DNA of 26,185 bases from DATEAV01 sp964575425 (GTDB lineage Bacteria > Chloroflexota > Anaerolineae > Anaerolineales > E44-bin32), in the NCBI GenBank assembly GCA_964575425.1, contig CAZNRD010000037.1, positions 1-26,185 on the forward strand. Reading direction: 5' to 3'. Made by a program: the position numbers and the translations under genes. Every line of letters begins with the position of its first letter. Position 1 is the stretch's first letter. This document shows positions 11,945 to 19,302 of the stretch, in pieces. The notes under the pieces are model-generated. The model ran no database searches. It worked only from the letters and a program-made list of their open reading frames with translations, and was not told where the DNA came from.

Positions 11945-12622
11945 ATGGCTCGGCTCTTGGTCGTTGAGGACGATGTAACGGTGCGAGAGACCCTGGCGCT
12001 CAATCTGAAGGCCGAGGGGCATGAGGTGTTCGAGGCCGAGGATGGGGAGACGGCGTTGCGCCTGGGACGGGAGCTCAAGCCCGACCTCATCGTCTTGGAT
12101 GTTATGCTTCCTGAGCTGGATGGGCTGACGGTGTGCCGGATTCTCCGCCGCGAGAGCGATGTCCCAATCGTCCTGCTCACCGCCCGCGGCACCGAGACCG
12201 ACAGGATCGTTGGCCTGGAGACCGGGGCCGATGACTATGTCGTGAAACCGTTCTCGTTGGGAGAGTTCCTTGCCCGCGTGCGAGCCGCGCTGAGGCGGGG
12301 AGCATCTGCCAAGGCAGCCGCCGTTGAACTGACATCGCAAGACCTGCGCCTGGACCTGGTCGCCCGGCGGGCCTGGCGGGGTGAGATTGAGCTGCAGCTG
12401 GCGCCGCGCGAATTCGACCTGCTTGCGTCTCTGATGCGAAACAAGGGAGCCGTGCTGACGCGCGAGCTCCTGCTGGCGCAAGTGTGGGGGATGGACTATT
12501 CCGGTGACACCCGGACGGTGGATGTTCACATTCGCTGGCTGCGCCAGAAGATCGAGCCCGATCCCTCTCAACCGGTTCGCATCACAACGGTGCGCGGAGT
12601 CGGGTATCGCTTCGAGGGATAG
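11945..12622 (+). CDS. phoB: PhoB/PhoP-type response regulator
   Basis: A 225-aa OmpR/PhoB-family regulator. Receiver domain (1-118): acidic pair Glu8-Asp9-Asp10, phosphoacceptor Asp52 in LIVLDVMLPELDG, Thr79 in VLLTARG and Lys101 in VVKPFS. The winged-helix domain (about 125-225) contains LAPREFDLLASLMRNKGAVL, SGDTRTVDVHIRWLRQKIEP and TVRGVGYRFEG, all typical. GAGGGGAGG precedes the ATG. It is followed after 3 bp by a PhoR-type kinase and just beyond by two Pho boxes, pstSCAB and surE, so phosphate starvation is the likely signal. It should bind the tandem 8-bp repeats at 13826-13855 and 14221-14250. Confidence 0.93.
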   Translation: MARLLVVEDDVTVRETLALNLKAEGHEVFEAEDGETALRLGRELKPDLIVLDVMLPELDGLTVCRILRRESDVPIVLLTARGTETDRIVGLETGADDYVVKPFSLGEFLARVRAALRRGASAKAAAVELTSQDLRLDLVARRAWRGEIELQLAPREFDLLASLMRNKGAVLTRELLLAQVWGMDYSGDTRTVDVHIRWLRQKIEPDPSQPVRITTVRGVGYRFEG

Positions 12623-12625
12623 GAC

Positions 12626-13783
12626 ATGGAGCTCCGCGTCGAGGTGGTGTTGGCAATTGCCGCCTTCGCGGTGCTGGCGCTCTGGTGGCAGCAGCGAAGC
12701 GCGCGACTGCGCTTTCAGCGCCAGATAACACCCGCGCACGCGCGGGCTGGCCAACTTCAGCAGGACCTGGAAAAACAAGCCCGCCTCCTCCAGGCATCTC
12801 TGGCGGTAACGAGCGAACTGCTTCTCATCGTTGATCGTGATCTGCACCTGTTGTTGGCCAACGCCTCAGCCAAGGCCTTCTTTGGAGAACCGCCGACGGA
12901 GACGACCCTGATCAGTTACACCCGGAGCCTCGAACTCGAGCGCCTGGTGCTCGATGCGCTCCGGGGAAGCGGAGACACTGAAGGCCTGGAGCGCACGCTG
13001 CGGCTCAACCACTCGCTTTTTCGGGCGCGTGCGGTTTCCATGACTGAGGGGATCGCCGCGGTTGCCCTGACAGACATCTCCGAAATGCAGCGCTTGACCC
13101 GGGCTCGGCAGGACATGGTGGCCAACCTCTCCCATGAGCTGCGCACGCCTTTGACTTCGCTCCGCCTTCTGGCCGACACGCTGCTGACCCCTGCCGCCAG
13201 CGACGCCGGAGTTGCCCATGATCTGGCTCGGAAGATCGCCGCCGAGGTCGATGTCCTCCAGCAGATGACATCCGAGATGCTCGACCTGGCCGCAATCGAG
13301 TCCGGGCAGCAGGTCGTGCGCCTCGTGCCGACGAGCCTCGAGGCGATCGTGTCCCAGGCGCTTGCCAGGCTGGCCGACGAAGCGGCGCGGCGAGGGGTTG
13401 GGGTGGGAGTGGGCGTCCCGTCAGAGCTGACGGTCCTGGCCGACCGCGAACAGGCAAGTCGAGCCGTGCTCAACGTGCTGCACAATGCCATCAAGTTTTC
13501 GCGCGCGGGCAGCATCGTCCGCGTTGATGCCGGGGTCGACAGGAGCCAGGGAAAAGCAATCCTCGCCATTCGCGACAGCGGCCCCGGCATCGCTCCGGAA
13601 GACCTCGATCGAGTCTTCGAGCGTTTCTATCGTGGCAACCAGTCTCGCGGGACACCGGGCACCGGGCTGGGCCTGGCCATTGCCCGCCATATCCTGCGGG
13701 CGCACGGGGGACGCATCTGGGCGCAGAATGCTGTGCCCCCGGAGAGCGGGGCGGTCTTCTACCTCGAGTTCGGCACAGCCTGA
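12626..13783 (+). CDS. phoR: PhoR-type sensor histidine kinase
   Basis: A 385-aa kinase. A single N-terminal transmembrane helix (about 5-21) is followed by a short basic coiled stretch (22-55), a PAS-like domain (about 56-152, with LLIVDRDLHLLLANASAKAFFG and ALTDISEMQRL), the HisKA segment MVANLSHELRTPLTSL with His170, and the ATPase domain with an N box (LNVLHNAIKFS), G1 (DSGPGIAPEDL), the F box (FERFYRG) and G2 (GTGLGLAIARHI). The absence of an extracytoplasmic sensor domain fits PhoR kinases, which read phosphate status through PstSCAB (usually with PhoU). It starts 3 bp after phoB. The gene ends 42 bp before the first Pho box. Confidence 0.92.
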   Translation: MELRVEVVLAIAAFAVLALWWQQRSARLRFQRQITPAHARAGQLQQDLEKQARLLQASLAVTSELLLIVDRDLHLLLANASAKAFFGEPPTETTLISYTRSLELERLVLDALRGSGDTEGLERTLRLNHSLFRARAVSMTEGIAAVALTDISEMQRLTRARQDMVANLSHELRTPLTSLRLLADTLLTPAASDAGVAHDLARKIAAEVDVLQQMTSEMLDLAAIESGQQVVRLVPTSLEAIVSQALARLADEAARRGVGVGVGVPSELTVLADREQASRAVLNVLHNAIKFSRAGSIVRVDAGVDRSQGKAILAIRDSGPGIAPEDLDRVFERFYRGNQSRGTPGTGLGLAIARHILRAHGGRIWAQNAVPPESGAVFYLEFGTA

Positions 13784-13825
13784 ATCTGCGGCTGTCCCCC
13801 ATGCCGTAACTACAAGTTAAGACAC

Positions 13826-13869
13826 CTTAACAGGTGCTTGACCCCGGCTTAAGTGGACTGGGCTATGGT
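13826..13869 (+). promoter_or_regulatory. Pho box and -10 element before the small Cys-rich gene
   Basis: Three 8-bp direct repeats, CTTAACAG (13826), CTTGACCC (13837) and CTTAAGTG (13848), are each separated by 3 bp, the 11-bp period of PhoB-family sites and close to the CTTAACCT-type Pho box of cyanobacteria. TATGGT (13864-13869), a -10 candidate, begins 8 bp after the last repeat. There is no separate -35, as expected when PhoB replaces it. Another TTAAG at 13817 is shifted by one base. Confidence 0.75.
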
Positions 13870-13886
13870 GCTTGCGGAGCGACACC

Positions 13887-14165
13887 ATGAGCCTCGTCGA
13901 AGTGTCTCGGAACGGATCGATCCTGCTTTCGCCCGAGTACTTTGCCTTCGCCGAAGTTGCTGTCGGCACGATCGGGGATCAGCAGGCTGCGATGGGGCTG
14001 CCTCAGCCTCCCCGCAAGTGCGTGCAGTTGCGGAAGTGCACACACTGCCCGTTCTGTGACACGGGCAGCTACACAGTGCGCCTCGTGTGGCGAGAAGGAA
14101 CAGTGACAGCGCACGGCGTGTGCGCCGCACGTGGTACCCGCTGCGAAAGCCGATGGCTTCGGTGA
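13887..14165 (+). CDS. Small Cys-rich protein, probable Pho-regulon member (92 aa)
   Basis: ATG 13887 has GGAG six bases upstream and lies 17 bases after the -10 of a Pho box. The product starts MSLVEVSRNGSILLSPEYFA, has a hydrophobic middle (FAEVAVGTIGDQQAAMGLP), then LRKCTHCPFCDTGSYTVRLV and HGVCAARGTRCESRWLR. The CxxCxxC cluster (with another Cys, in KCVQL, six residues before it) and the later CxxxxxC could bind a metal such as zinc or an iron-sulfur centre. No signal peptide is clear. No family is recognised. It lies between phoR and pstS, each with its own boundary, so it probably responds to phosphate limitation. The opposite strand also carries a long open frame, but the ribosome site and promoter favour this one. 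Confidence 0.62.
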   Translation: MSLVEVSRNGSILLSPEYFAFAEVAVGTIGDQQAAMGLPQPPRKCVQLRKCTHCPFCDTGSYTVRLVWREGTVTAHGVCAARGTRCESRWLR

Positions 14166-14182
14166 GAAAACGGATCCTGATG

Positions 14183-14210
14183 AACCCGGGCTCCAGCCTC
14201 CAGGGGGGTT
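14183..14210 (+). terminator. Weak hairpin after the small Cys-rich gene
   Basis: AACCC (14183-14187) pairs with GGGTT (14206-14210) around an 18-base loop that can pair internally, followed by GTTAG. It lies 10 bases before the pstS Pho box, where an end of transcription would be expected. Weak by itself. Confidence 0.3.
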
Positions 14211-14220
14211 GTTAGAAGAC

Positions 14221-14264
14221 CTTAATTCCACGTTAAGCCTCTCTTGAAGGGATGTCGCTAGGAT
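14221..14264 (+). promoter_or_regulatory. Pho box and -10 element of pstS
   Basis: CTTAATTC (14221), GTTAAGCC (14232) and CTTGAAGG (14243) are 8-bp repeats separated by exactly 3 bp. TAGGAT (14259-14264) begins 8 bp after the last repeat, the same distance as in the box at 13826. Transcription would start about 30 bases before the pstS ATG at 14301. This matches a class of PhoB-activated promoter lacking a -35. Confidence 0.8.
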
Positions 14265-14300
14265 GGTCTTTAGAACAAACCCTTCTGAGGAGGACACCGA

Positions 14301-15323
14301 ATGAAGTCCGCTCTTCGCAACACGTTATCCGTTCTGGTTGGAGCTGGGCTGCTCCTGAGCGCGTGCGCCCAGTCTGTTTCAACACCGACGCAGCCCCCAG
14401 CACAACCGGCGCCGACCAGGCCGCCAACCCAGGCGCCGACAGAGCAACCCGGCGGCATGCTCCCGCCGGTGGACCCCGCCGAGGTGACCGGTGATATCGT
14501 TACTGCCGGCAGTTCGACCGTCTTTCCGCTTTCGGAGGCCGTAGCAGAGCTATTCCGCGATGAGGGCTACGGGGGCAGTGTCACCATCGACATGATCGGA
14601 ACCGGCGCCGGGTTCGAACGCTTCTGCGTCGCCGGCGAAACCGACATCGCCAACGCCAGCCGGCCGATCAAGGACAGTGAGCTGGAGCAGTGCCGGGCCA
14701 TCGGGCGTGAGCCGATTGACTTCCGGGTAGGGACGGACGGGCTGGCTGTCGTGGTCAGCCGTGAGAACACCTTTCTAGACAACCTCACCCTGGAGCAGCT
14801 AGCGCTTGTGTTCTCCACTGCCACCACCTGGGCAGACGTCGACCCCTCGTGGCCCGCGGAGCCCATTCAGCGCTTCAGCCCGGGCACCGACAGCGGCACG
14901 TTCGACTACTTCGTCGAGGCTGTGTTCAAGAAGGACAAAGCGCCCCTGCTCAACGCTGCCAACCTCCAGCTGAGCGAGGACGACAACGTTCTCGTTCAGG
15001 GTGTAGAGGGCAGTCCCTATGCCATCGGCTATTTCGGCTATGCCTACTACAGTGAGAACACCGACCGCTTGAAGGTGCTCTCGATCGACGGGGTCGAGCC
15101 GTATGCCCAGACCGTCGAGGATGGCAGCTACCGGCTTGCACGACCGCTGTTCATGTACTCCGACCCCGGCATCATGCGGTCGAGGCCGCAGGTAGCGGCC
15201 TTCATCAACTTCTACCTGACGCGGGTGAACGAAGTGATCGACCGCGTCGGCTACTTCCCGGCCAGCCGCCAGGCTTTGGAAGAAGCCATGCAGACCTGGC
15301 TTGAGGCGATGGGACAGCAGTAA
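14301..15323 (+). CDS. pstS: Phosphate-binding lipoprotein PstS
   Basis: A 340-aa periplasmic-type phosphate-binding protein. The signal peptide ends in the lipobox LLSAC (Cys22) and is followed by a Thr/Pro/Gln-rich linker to about 55. Phosphate-site segments are recognisable: AGSSTVFPLSEA, IGTGAGFERFCVAGETDIANASRPIK (split here as GTGAGFERF and NASRPI) and SPGTDSGTFDYF. It binds inorganic phosphate outside the membrane and delivers it to PstCA. GGAGGA precedes ATG 14301. Directly upstream is a Pho box with a -10. A stable hairpin separates it from pstC, which would favour higher PstS amounts. Confidence 0.95.
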   Translation: MKSALRNTLSVLVGAGLLLSACAQSVSTPTQPPAQPAPTRPPTQAPTEQPGGMLPPVDPAEVTGDIVTAGSSTVFPLSEAVAELFRDEGYGGSVTIDMIGTGAGFERFCVAGETDIANASRPIKDSELEQCRAIGREPIDFRVGTDGLAVVVSRENTFLDNLTLEQLALVFSTATTWADVDPSWPAEPIQRFSPGTDSGTFDYFVEAVFKKDKAPLLNAANLQLSEDDNVLVQGVEGSPYAIGYFGYAYYSENTDRLKVLSIDGVEPYAQTVEDGSYRLARPLFMYSDPGIMRSRPQVAAFINFYLTRVNEVIDRVGYFPASRQALEEAMQTWLEAMGQQ

Positions 15324-15359
15324 GTTCTTGCGAACAGTTGCCTTGCTGGCTGGCCGTAT

Positions 15360-15396
15360 GCGCTGGGGCACTTGGCGCCAGAAAGTGCCCCAGCGC
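15360..15396 (+). other. Strong intergenic stem-loop between pstS and pstC
   Basis: GCGCTGGGGCACTT (15360-15373) and AAGTGCCCCAGCGC (15383-15396) make a perfect 14-bp stem with a 9-base loop (GGCGCCAGA). No T-tract follows, so it is more likely an mRNA-stabilising or partial-attenuation element that raises pstS over the rest of the operon than a full terminator. The 114-base gap between the genes holds nothing else that is evident. Confidence 0.72.
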
Positions 15397-15437
15397 ACTG
15401 GCACGCCTGGTAATCGACCGAGAGACGGGAACACAGG

Positions 15438-16397
15438 ATGACAAGCCACATCCGTTCTTTGGGAATGACCTCGGGGCAGGTGCCGTCGCAAAGCCTGCTG
15501 CGCCTGCGGCGAAAGCTGCGCCCGGGCGAAAGCGCCATCCAGGTGCTGCTGTTCCTCTGTGCCGCGTTCTCCATCACCGTGACAGCAAGCATCGTGGTTG
15601 TCCTGGGTCGGGAAGCAATGCTGTTCTTCCAGGACCCGGCAGTCACCGTCAGGGAATTCGTTGGTAGCACGCGCTGGCAGCCGTCGCTAGGCGACTTCGG
15701 CATGTGGCCGCTGGCCACCGCCACCTTGCTGACAAGCGTCATCGCGCTGGCGGTCGCCTTGCCCCTGGGATTGGCGGCTGCCATCTACCTGAGCGAGTAC
15801 GCCAGTGCGCGTGCGCGGTCGATCCTCAAGCCAATCCTGGAGATCCTGGCAGGCATCCCCACGGTCGTTTACGGCTACTTCGCCCTGACGTACGTCACGC
15901 CGCTTCTGAGGCGGATGCTCGGCGCGGACACGGTTCAGGTATACAACATGGCCTCGGCAGGTCTGGTGATGGGGGTGATGATCCTTCCCCTGGTCAGTTC
16001 GATGAGCGAGGACGCCCTGCACGCTGTGCCGAATTCGCTGCGAGAGGCGGCCCACGGTTTGGGAGCGACGCGTCTGGAGACGGCCGTGCAGGTCGTCGTT
16101 CCGGCGGCGCTTTCCGGCATTGTGGCTGCCTTTATCATCGCCACGGCGCGGGCATTGGGCGAGACGATGATCGTGGCGATTGCCTCGGGAGCGGGCCCGA
16201 ACCTCACCCTCAATCCCTTCCGTTCGGCGGAGACCATCACCGGCCACATCGCCCGCATCAGCGGCGGCGACCTGTCCTACAACAGCCTGGACTACAACAG
16301 CCTCTTTGCCCTCGGCCTGGTGCTCTTCCTGATCACCATGACCCTCAATGGCATCAGCCGGCGCGTCACAGCCCGGTTCCGGGAGGTGTACCAATGA
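15438..16397 (+). CDS. pstC: Phosphate ABC transporter permease PstC
   Basis: A 319-aa permease with about six transmembrane segments: the first at about 34-56 (IQVLLFLCAAFSITVTASIV), then a larger extracytoplasmic loop, then the BPD permease core (LATATLLTSVIALAVALPLG ... GISRR). The EAA-type loop reads LREAAHGLGATRLETAVQVVVP. ATG 15438 is used; the ribosome site is poor (GACGGGAACACAGG) and ATG 15465 would shorten it by nine residues. Its stop overlaps the pstA start by ATGA, so PstC and PstA are translationally coupled, as expected for a heterodimeric channel. Confidence 0.94.
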   Translation: MTSHIRSLGMTSGQVPSQSLLRLRRKLRPGESAIQVLLFLCAAFSITVTASIVVVLGREAMLFFQDPAVTVREFVGSTRWQPSLGDFGMWPLATATLLTSVIALAVALPLGLAAAIYLSEYASARARSILKPILEILAGIPTVVYGYFALTYVTPLLRRMLGADTVQVYNMASAGLVMGVMILPLVSSMSEDALHAVPNSLREAAHGLGATRLETAVQVVVPAALSGIVAAFIIATARALGETMIVAIASGAGPNLTLNPFRSAETITGHIARISGGDLSYNSLDYNSLFALGLVLFLITMTLNGISRRVTARFREVYQ

Positions 16398-17611
16398 GCC
16401 AGGGCAGGTTCGAGATGAACCTGTCGGCGCGCCACCGGCGCGGCACCTACTGGAGGAAAGCTTTCCTGGCAGCCACGCTCGTAGGCATCATTGCCCTGGG
16501 CGCGATGCTGTTCAACATCGCCAACAGCGCTGTTGGCCTGGTGGCGGTGCGAAACACGACCGAGCCGTCCAGCCTGTCGGACCGCCCGCTGGAAAGCCTG
16601 CCCAAGGAGGAGTTGATCGCCATCCTGCAGGCCCACGTCTCGCAGGCCGTATTGAGTCGCCTTGAGCGGGAGCAGCCGCTGGCCGAGCGGGGCCAGTCGC
16701 AGCTCTATGCGCTTGTGGTCGAGCGAGTGGTGGAACCGGAGATCCTGAAAACCTGGTCCCTGACCGCGTCGCTGTTGCAGCGCCGGGCGATCGAAGACCA
16801 GGTGGCCAGAGAGTTTGCAGGTGCCCGCCTGGAGTTCCGCTCCTGGCTGAGCACGGACTTCCTGACCCGACCGATGTCGAGCAAGCCAGCCTGGGCTGGC
16901 GTTCGCACGGCGATCCTGGGTTCTGTGTGGATGGTGCTGCTGACCCTGGCCATGGCCTTTCCGGTTGGCGTGGCGGCGGCGATCTATCTTGAGGAGTATG
17001 CCCGTGAAGGCTGGCTGAGCAGGCTCATCGAGGCAAATATCGATAACCTTGCGGGCGTTCCGTCGATCATCTACGGAATGTTGGGCCTGGCGGTCTTTGT
17101 GCGCGCCCTCGGTGCCATCACCAGCGGAGCGGTATTTGGACTGGAAAGCACCAACGGCCGAACGATCCTCTCCGCCTCCATGACCATGGCGCTGTTGGTC
17201 TTGCCGCTCATCATCACCAATGCCCGCGAAGCGATCCGGGCGGTGCCGCGTTCGTTGCGAGAGGCGGCTTTCGGCCTGGGCGCGACCCGCTGGCAGACCG
17301 TGTGGCACCATGTCTTGCCCAGCGCGCTTCCGGGCATCCTCACCGGAAGTATCCTGGCGCTCTCCCGCGCCCTGGGCGAAACCGCACCTCTCATTGTCGT
17401 TGGCGCTTCCGCCTACATTCCGAGCGATCCTACCGGGCCGTTCTCCAAGTTTACCGCGCTGCCGGTCCAGATCTATGCGTGGACGGCGCGGCCGCAGCAG
17501 GAGTTCCGTCACCTTGCGGCGGCCGCCATCGTCGTCCTGCTCGTAACACTCCTTGCTCTCAACGCCGCCGCCATTCTCCTGCGCAACCGCTACAGCCAAC
17601 GGATAGGATGA
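16394..17611 (+). CDS. pstA: Phosphate ABC transporter permease PstA with large N-terminal loop
   Basis: A 405-aa permease, longer than typical PstA (about 280-300 aa). TM1 lies at about 24-45; residues 50-165 form an extracytoplasmic insertion rich in charged and helical sequence (KEELIAILQAHVSQAVLSRL, RGQSQLYALVVERVVEPEIL); the permease core then runs from 168 (VRTAILGSVWMVLLTLAMAF) to the end, with the EAA loop LREAAFGLGATRWQTVWHHV. Start is ATG 16394, overlapping the pstC stop; its stop overlaps the pstB start. The frame is open further upstream, but that part shadows pstC. Extended PstA proteins are known in other phyla (for example with DUF3333), though I cannot say this insert is related. 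Confidence 0.93.
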   Translation: MSQGRFEMNLSARHRRGTYWRKAFLAATLVGIIALGAMLFNIANSAVGLVAVRNTTEPSSLSDRPLESLPKEELIAILQAHVSQAVLSRLEREQPLAERGQSQLYALVVERVVEPEILKTWSLTASLLQRRAIEDQVAREFAGARLEFRSWLSTDFLTRPMSSKPAWAGVRTAILGSVWMVLLTLAMAFPVGVAAAIYLEEYAREGWLSRLIEANIDNLAGVPSIIYGMLGLAVFVRALGAITSGAVFGLESTNGRTILSASMTMALLVLPLIITNAREAIRAVPRSLREAAFGLGATRWQTVWHHVLPSALPGILTGSILALSRALGETAPLIVVGASAYIPSDPTGPFSKFTALPVQIYAWTARPQQEFRHLAAAAIVVLLVTLLALNAAAILLRNRYSQRIG

Positions 17612-18489
17612 CCATGCCCCACGTCTCTGTAGATGCCGTGCCATCGCTTGTCCCGGCCATCGACCTCCGCCTCTCGGCTCGGGCAACGGCAGCCGAGGCA
17701 AACCTTGCTGCAACCACCGGTCCGGGTGGAGGCCGCCTGCAAACTCAGGATCTCAGGATCTACTACGGTTCATTTCTGGCCGTGAAGGATGTGAGCCTGA
17801 GCATCGAGCGGAACCGGATCACCGCCATCATCGGCCCTTCGGGTTGCGGCAAGAGCACACTGCTGCGCTCGTTCAATCGCATGAACGATTTTGTCCTTGG
17901 GTCCCGTACCGAAGGGCGAGTGCTCCTGGACGGTCAGGACATCTACCATCCGAGCATCGATCCGGTGGCCGTGAGGCGGCGCGTGGGCATGGTCTTCCAA
18001 AAGCCCAATCCGTTTCCCAAGAGCATCTACGAGAACGTCGCCTGGGGAGCGCGCATCCATGGTTTCAAGGGCAACTTCGATGACCTGGTTGAGGAATCTT
18101 TGCGGCGCGCGGCGCTTTGGGATGAGGTGAAAGACAACCTCGATCAGAGTGGGCTGTCGCTTTCGGGCGGGCAGCAGCAAAGGCTGTGCATCGCGCGCGT
18201 GCTGGCCGTCGAGCCCGACGTCATTTTGATGGACGAACCCTGCTCATCGCTCGACCCGATCGCCACGCTCAAGATTGAGGAGTTGATGCGGCAGCTGGCG
18301 GTCCGCTACACCATTGTCATCGTCACGCACAACATGCAGCAGGCGGCGCGTGTGTCGCATTACACGGCCATGATGCTGATGGACGAGAACCGGGCCGGCG
18401 ACCTGATCGAGTACGGCGAAACGCACACCCTGTTTACCCGCCCCAGGGACAGGCGCACGGAGGACTACATCACGGGCCGGTTTGGCTGA
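17608..18489 (+). CDS. pstB: Phosphate ABC transporter ATPase PstB
   Basis: A 293-aa ATPase. Walker A GPSGCGKST is at 76-84, followed by the PstB-type FNRMND, Q-loop VFQKPNPFPKSIYENVAWG, signature LSGGQQQRLCIARVLA, Walker B VILMDEPCSSLDP and the H-loop VTHNMQQA. FQKPNPFPKSIYENVA and the ENRAGDLIEYG end are diagnostic for PstB. It energises phosphate uptake on the cytoplasmic side of PstCA. The first 43 residues (to GGGR) are an unusual low-complexity extension ahead of the usual LQTQDLRIYYG; ATG 17614 would trim only two residues. Start overlaps the pstA stop by 4 bp. Confidence 0.95.
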   Translation: MTMPHVSVDAVPSLVPAIDLRLSARATAAEANLAATTGPGGGRLQTQDLRIYYGSFLAVKDVSLSIERNRITAIIGPSGCGKSTLLRSFNRMNDFVLGSRTEGRVLLDGQDIYHPSIDPVAVRRRVGMVFQKPNPFPKSIYENVAWGARIHGFKGNFDDLVEESLRRAALWDEVKDNLDQSGLSLSGGQQQRLCIARVLAVEPDVILMDEPCSSLDPIATLKIEELMRQLAVRYTIVIVTHNMQQAARVSHYTAMMLMDENRAGDLIEYGETHTLFTRPRDRRTEDYITGRFG

Positions 18490-18502
18490 GAGGAACAGAG
18501 CG

Positions 18503-19261
18503 ATGCGCATTCTTGTTTCGAACGACGACGGGATCCAGAGCCCCGGGCTCCTGGCCCTGGCGACGGCTGCAGGAGCGTTCGGCTCGGTGAGAGTGTCCGC
18601 GCCCGACGGCGAGCAATCGGCCATGGGCCACGCCATCACCGTCGACCGCCCACTGATGGTGAATCCGGCGCGTGTGGGCAGTGCCGAGGGCATCCGCGTC
18701 AACGGCACGCCAGCCGACTGCGTCGCCCTTGGGCTGCATCACTGGCGGGGAGCAGACCTGGTGCTGTCGGGCATCAACCTGGGGAGCAACCTGGGCCACG
18801 AGATCTGGTACTCCGGCACCGTGGCCGCCGCACGACAGGCCGCGCTGCTGGGCGTTCGTGCAGCAGCGTTCAGTCTGATTGGTGCCGAGATGGGAGAAGC
18901 CGACTTCCAGGCCTCGTTGCCCTATGTGGAAAGGGTGATCCGGCTGCTGCTCGAACAACCAGCGCTGCGCTTGGTCAATGTCAATCTACCGCCTCAGCCC
19001 AAGGGCATGCTGTGGACTCGGCAATCGGTCCGTGCATACGAGGGGCGAGTGGTCACCGGTCAGGATCCATATGGCCGGACCCATTACTGGCTGACTGCCG
19101 CCCCGCTCTCCGATCCCGAAGAAGGCACCGACCGCTGGGCTGCTGAGCACGGCCTGGTGTCGGTCACCCCGCTGCACATGGACCTGACGGATGGGGCGAT
19201 ATGGGAATCTGCCAGGGCCAAGGCATCGGAGATGGGTTTCGAGATAATCGGGCGACTGTGA
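18503..19261 (+). CDS. surE: SurE-family 5'/3'-nucleotidase
   Basis: A 252-aa SurE: the start MRILVSNDDGIQSPGLLAL has the metal-binding Asp-Asp pair, then APDGEQSAMGHAITV (the Ser motif SxxxG), VNGTPADCVALGL and SGINLGSNLGHEIWYSGTVAAA (the last two hold further conserved Asn and the dimerisation region). It removes phosphate from nucleoside monophosphates, mostly 3' and 5', using Mg2+ or Mn2+. ATG 18503 follows GAGAGGAACAGAGCG 13 bp after pstB, replacing the ATG 18482 that overlaps pstB. Placed where phoU is usual, so it may join phosphate salvage, an inference from context. Confidence 0.93.
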   Translation: MRILVSNDDGIQSPGLLALATAAGAFGSVRVSAPDGEQSAMGHAITVDRPLMVNPARVGSAEGIRVNGTPADCVALGLHHWRGADLVLSGINLGSNLGHEIWYSGTVAAARQAALLGVRAAAFSLIGAEMGEADFQASLPYVERVIRLLLEQPALRLVNVNLPPQPKGMLWTRQSVRAYEGRVVTGQDPYGRTHYWLTAAPLSDPEEGTDRWAAEHGLVSVTPLHMDLTDGAIWESARAKASEMGFEIIGRL

Positions 19262-19302
19262 CGAGAAAGATCGTCGCTTCTTGACTTCATTTCCGGATCT
19301 GG

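Noticed and set aside
10682..12847. Very long open frame on the minus strand opposite the PAP phosphatase and phoB
   Set aside because: Product has low-complexity Arg/Pro/Gln-rich shadow composition, while the plus strand encodes recognised proteins.
13863..14297. Minus-strand open frame opposite the small Cys-rich gene
   Set aside because: No ribosome site or promoter was found, it overlaps both Pho boxes' downstream region, and composition looks like a shadow.
15324..15335. GTTC-TTGC-GAAC, a palindrome beside the pstS stop
   Set aside because: The arms are in the opposite order from GAAC-N4-GTTC, and the place is the end of pstS, not a promoter.
15704..16393. Upstream extension of the pstA frame
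   Set aside because: It overlaps pstC in another frame and has no homology. The ATGA overlap at 16394 is the real start.
19260..19275. GACGA-GAAAGA-TCGTC hairpin at the end of surE
   Set aside because: Only 5 bp of stem and no compact T-run; too weak to list as a terminator.
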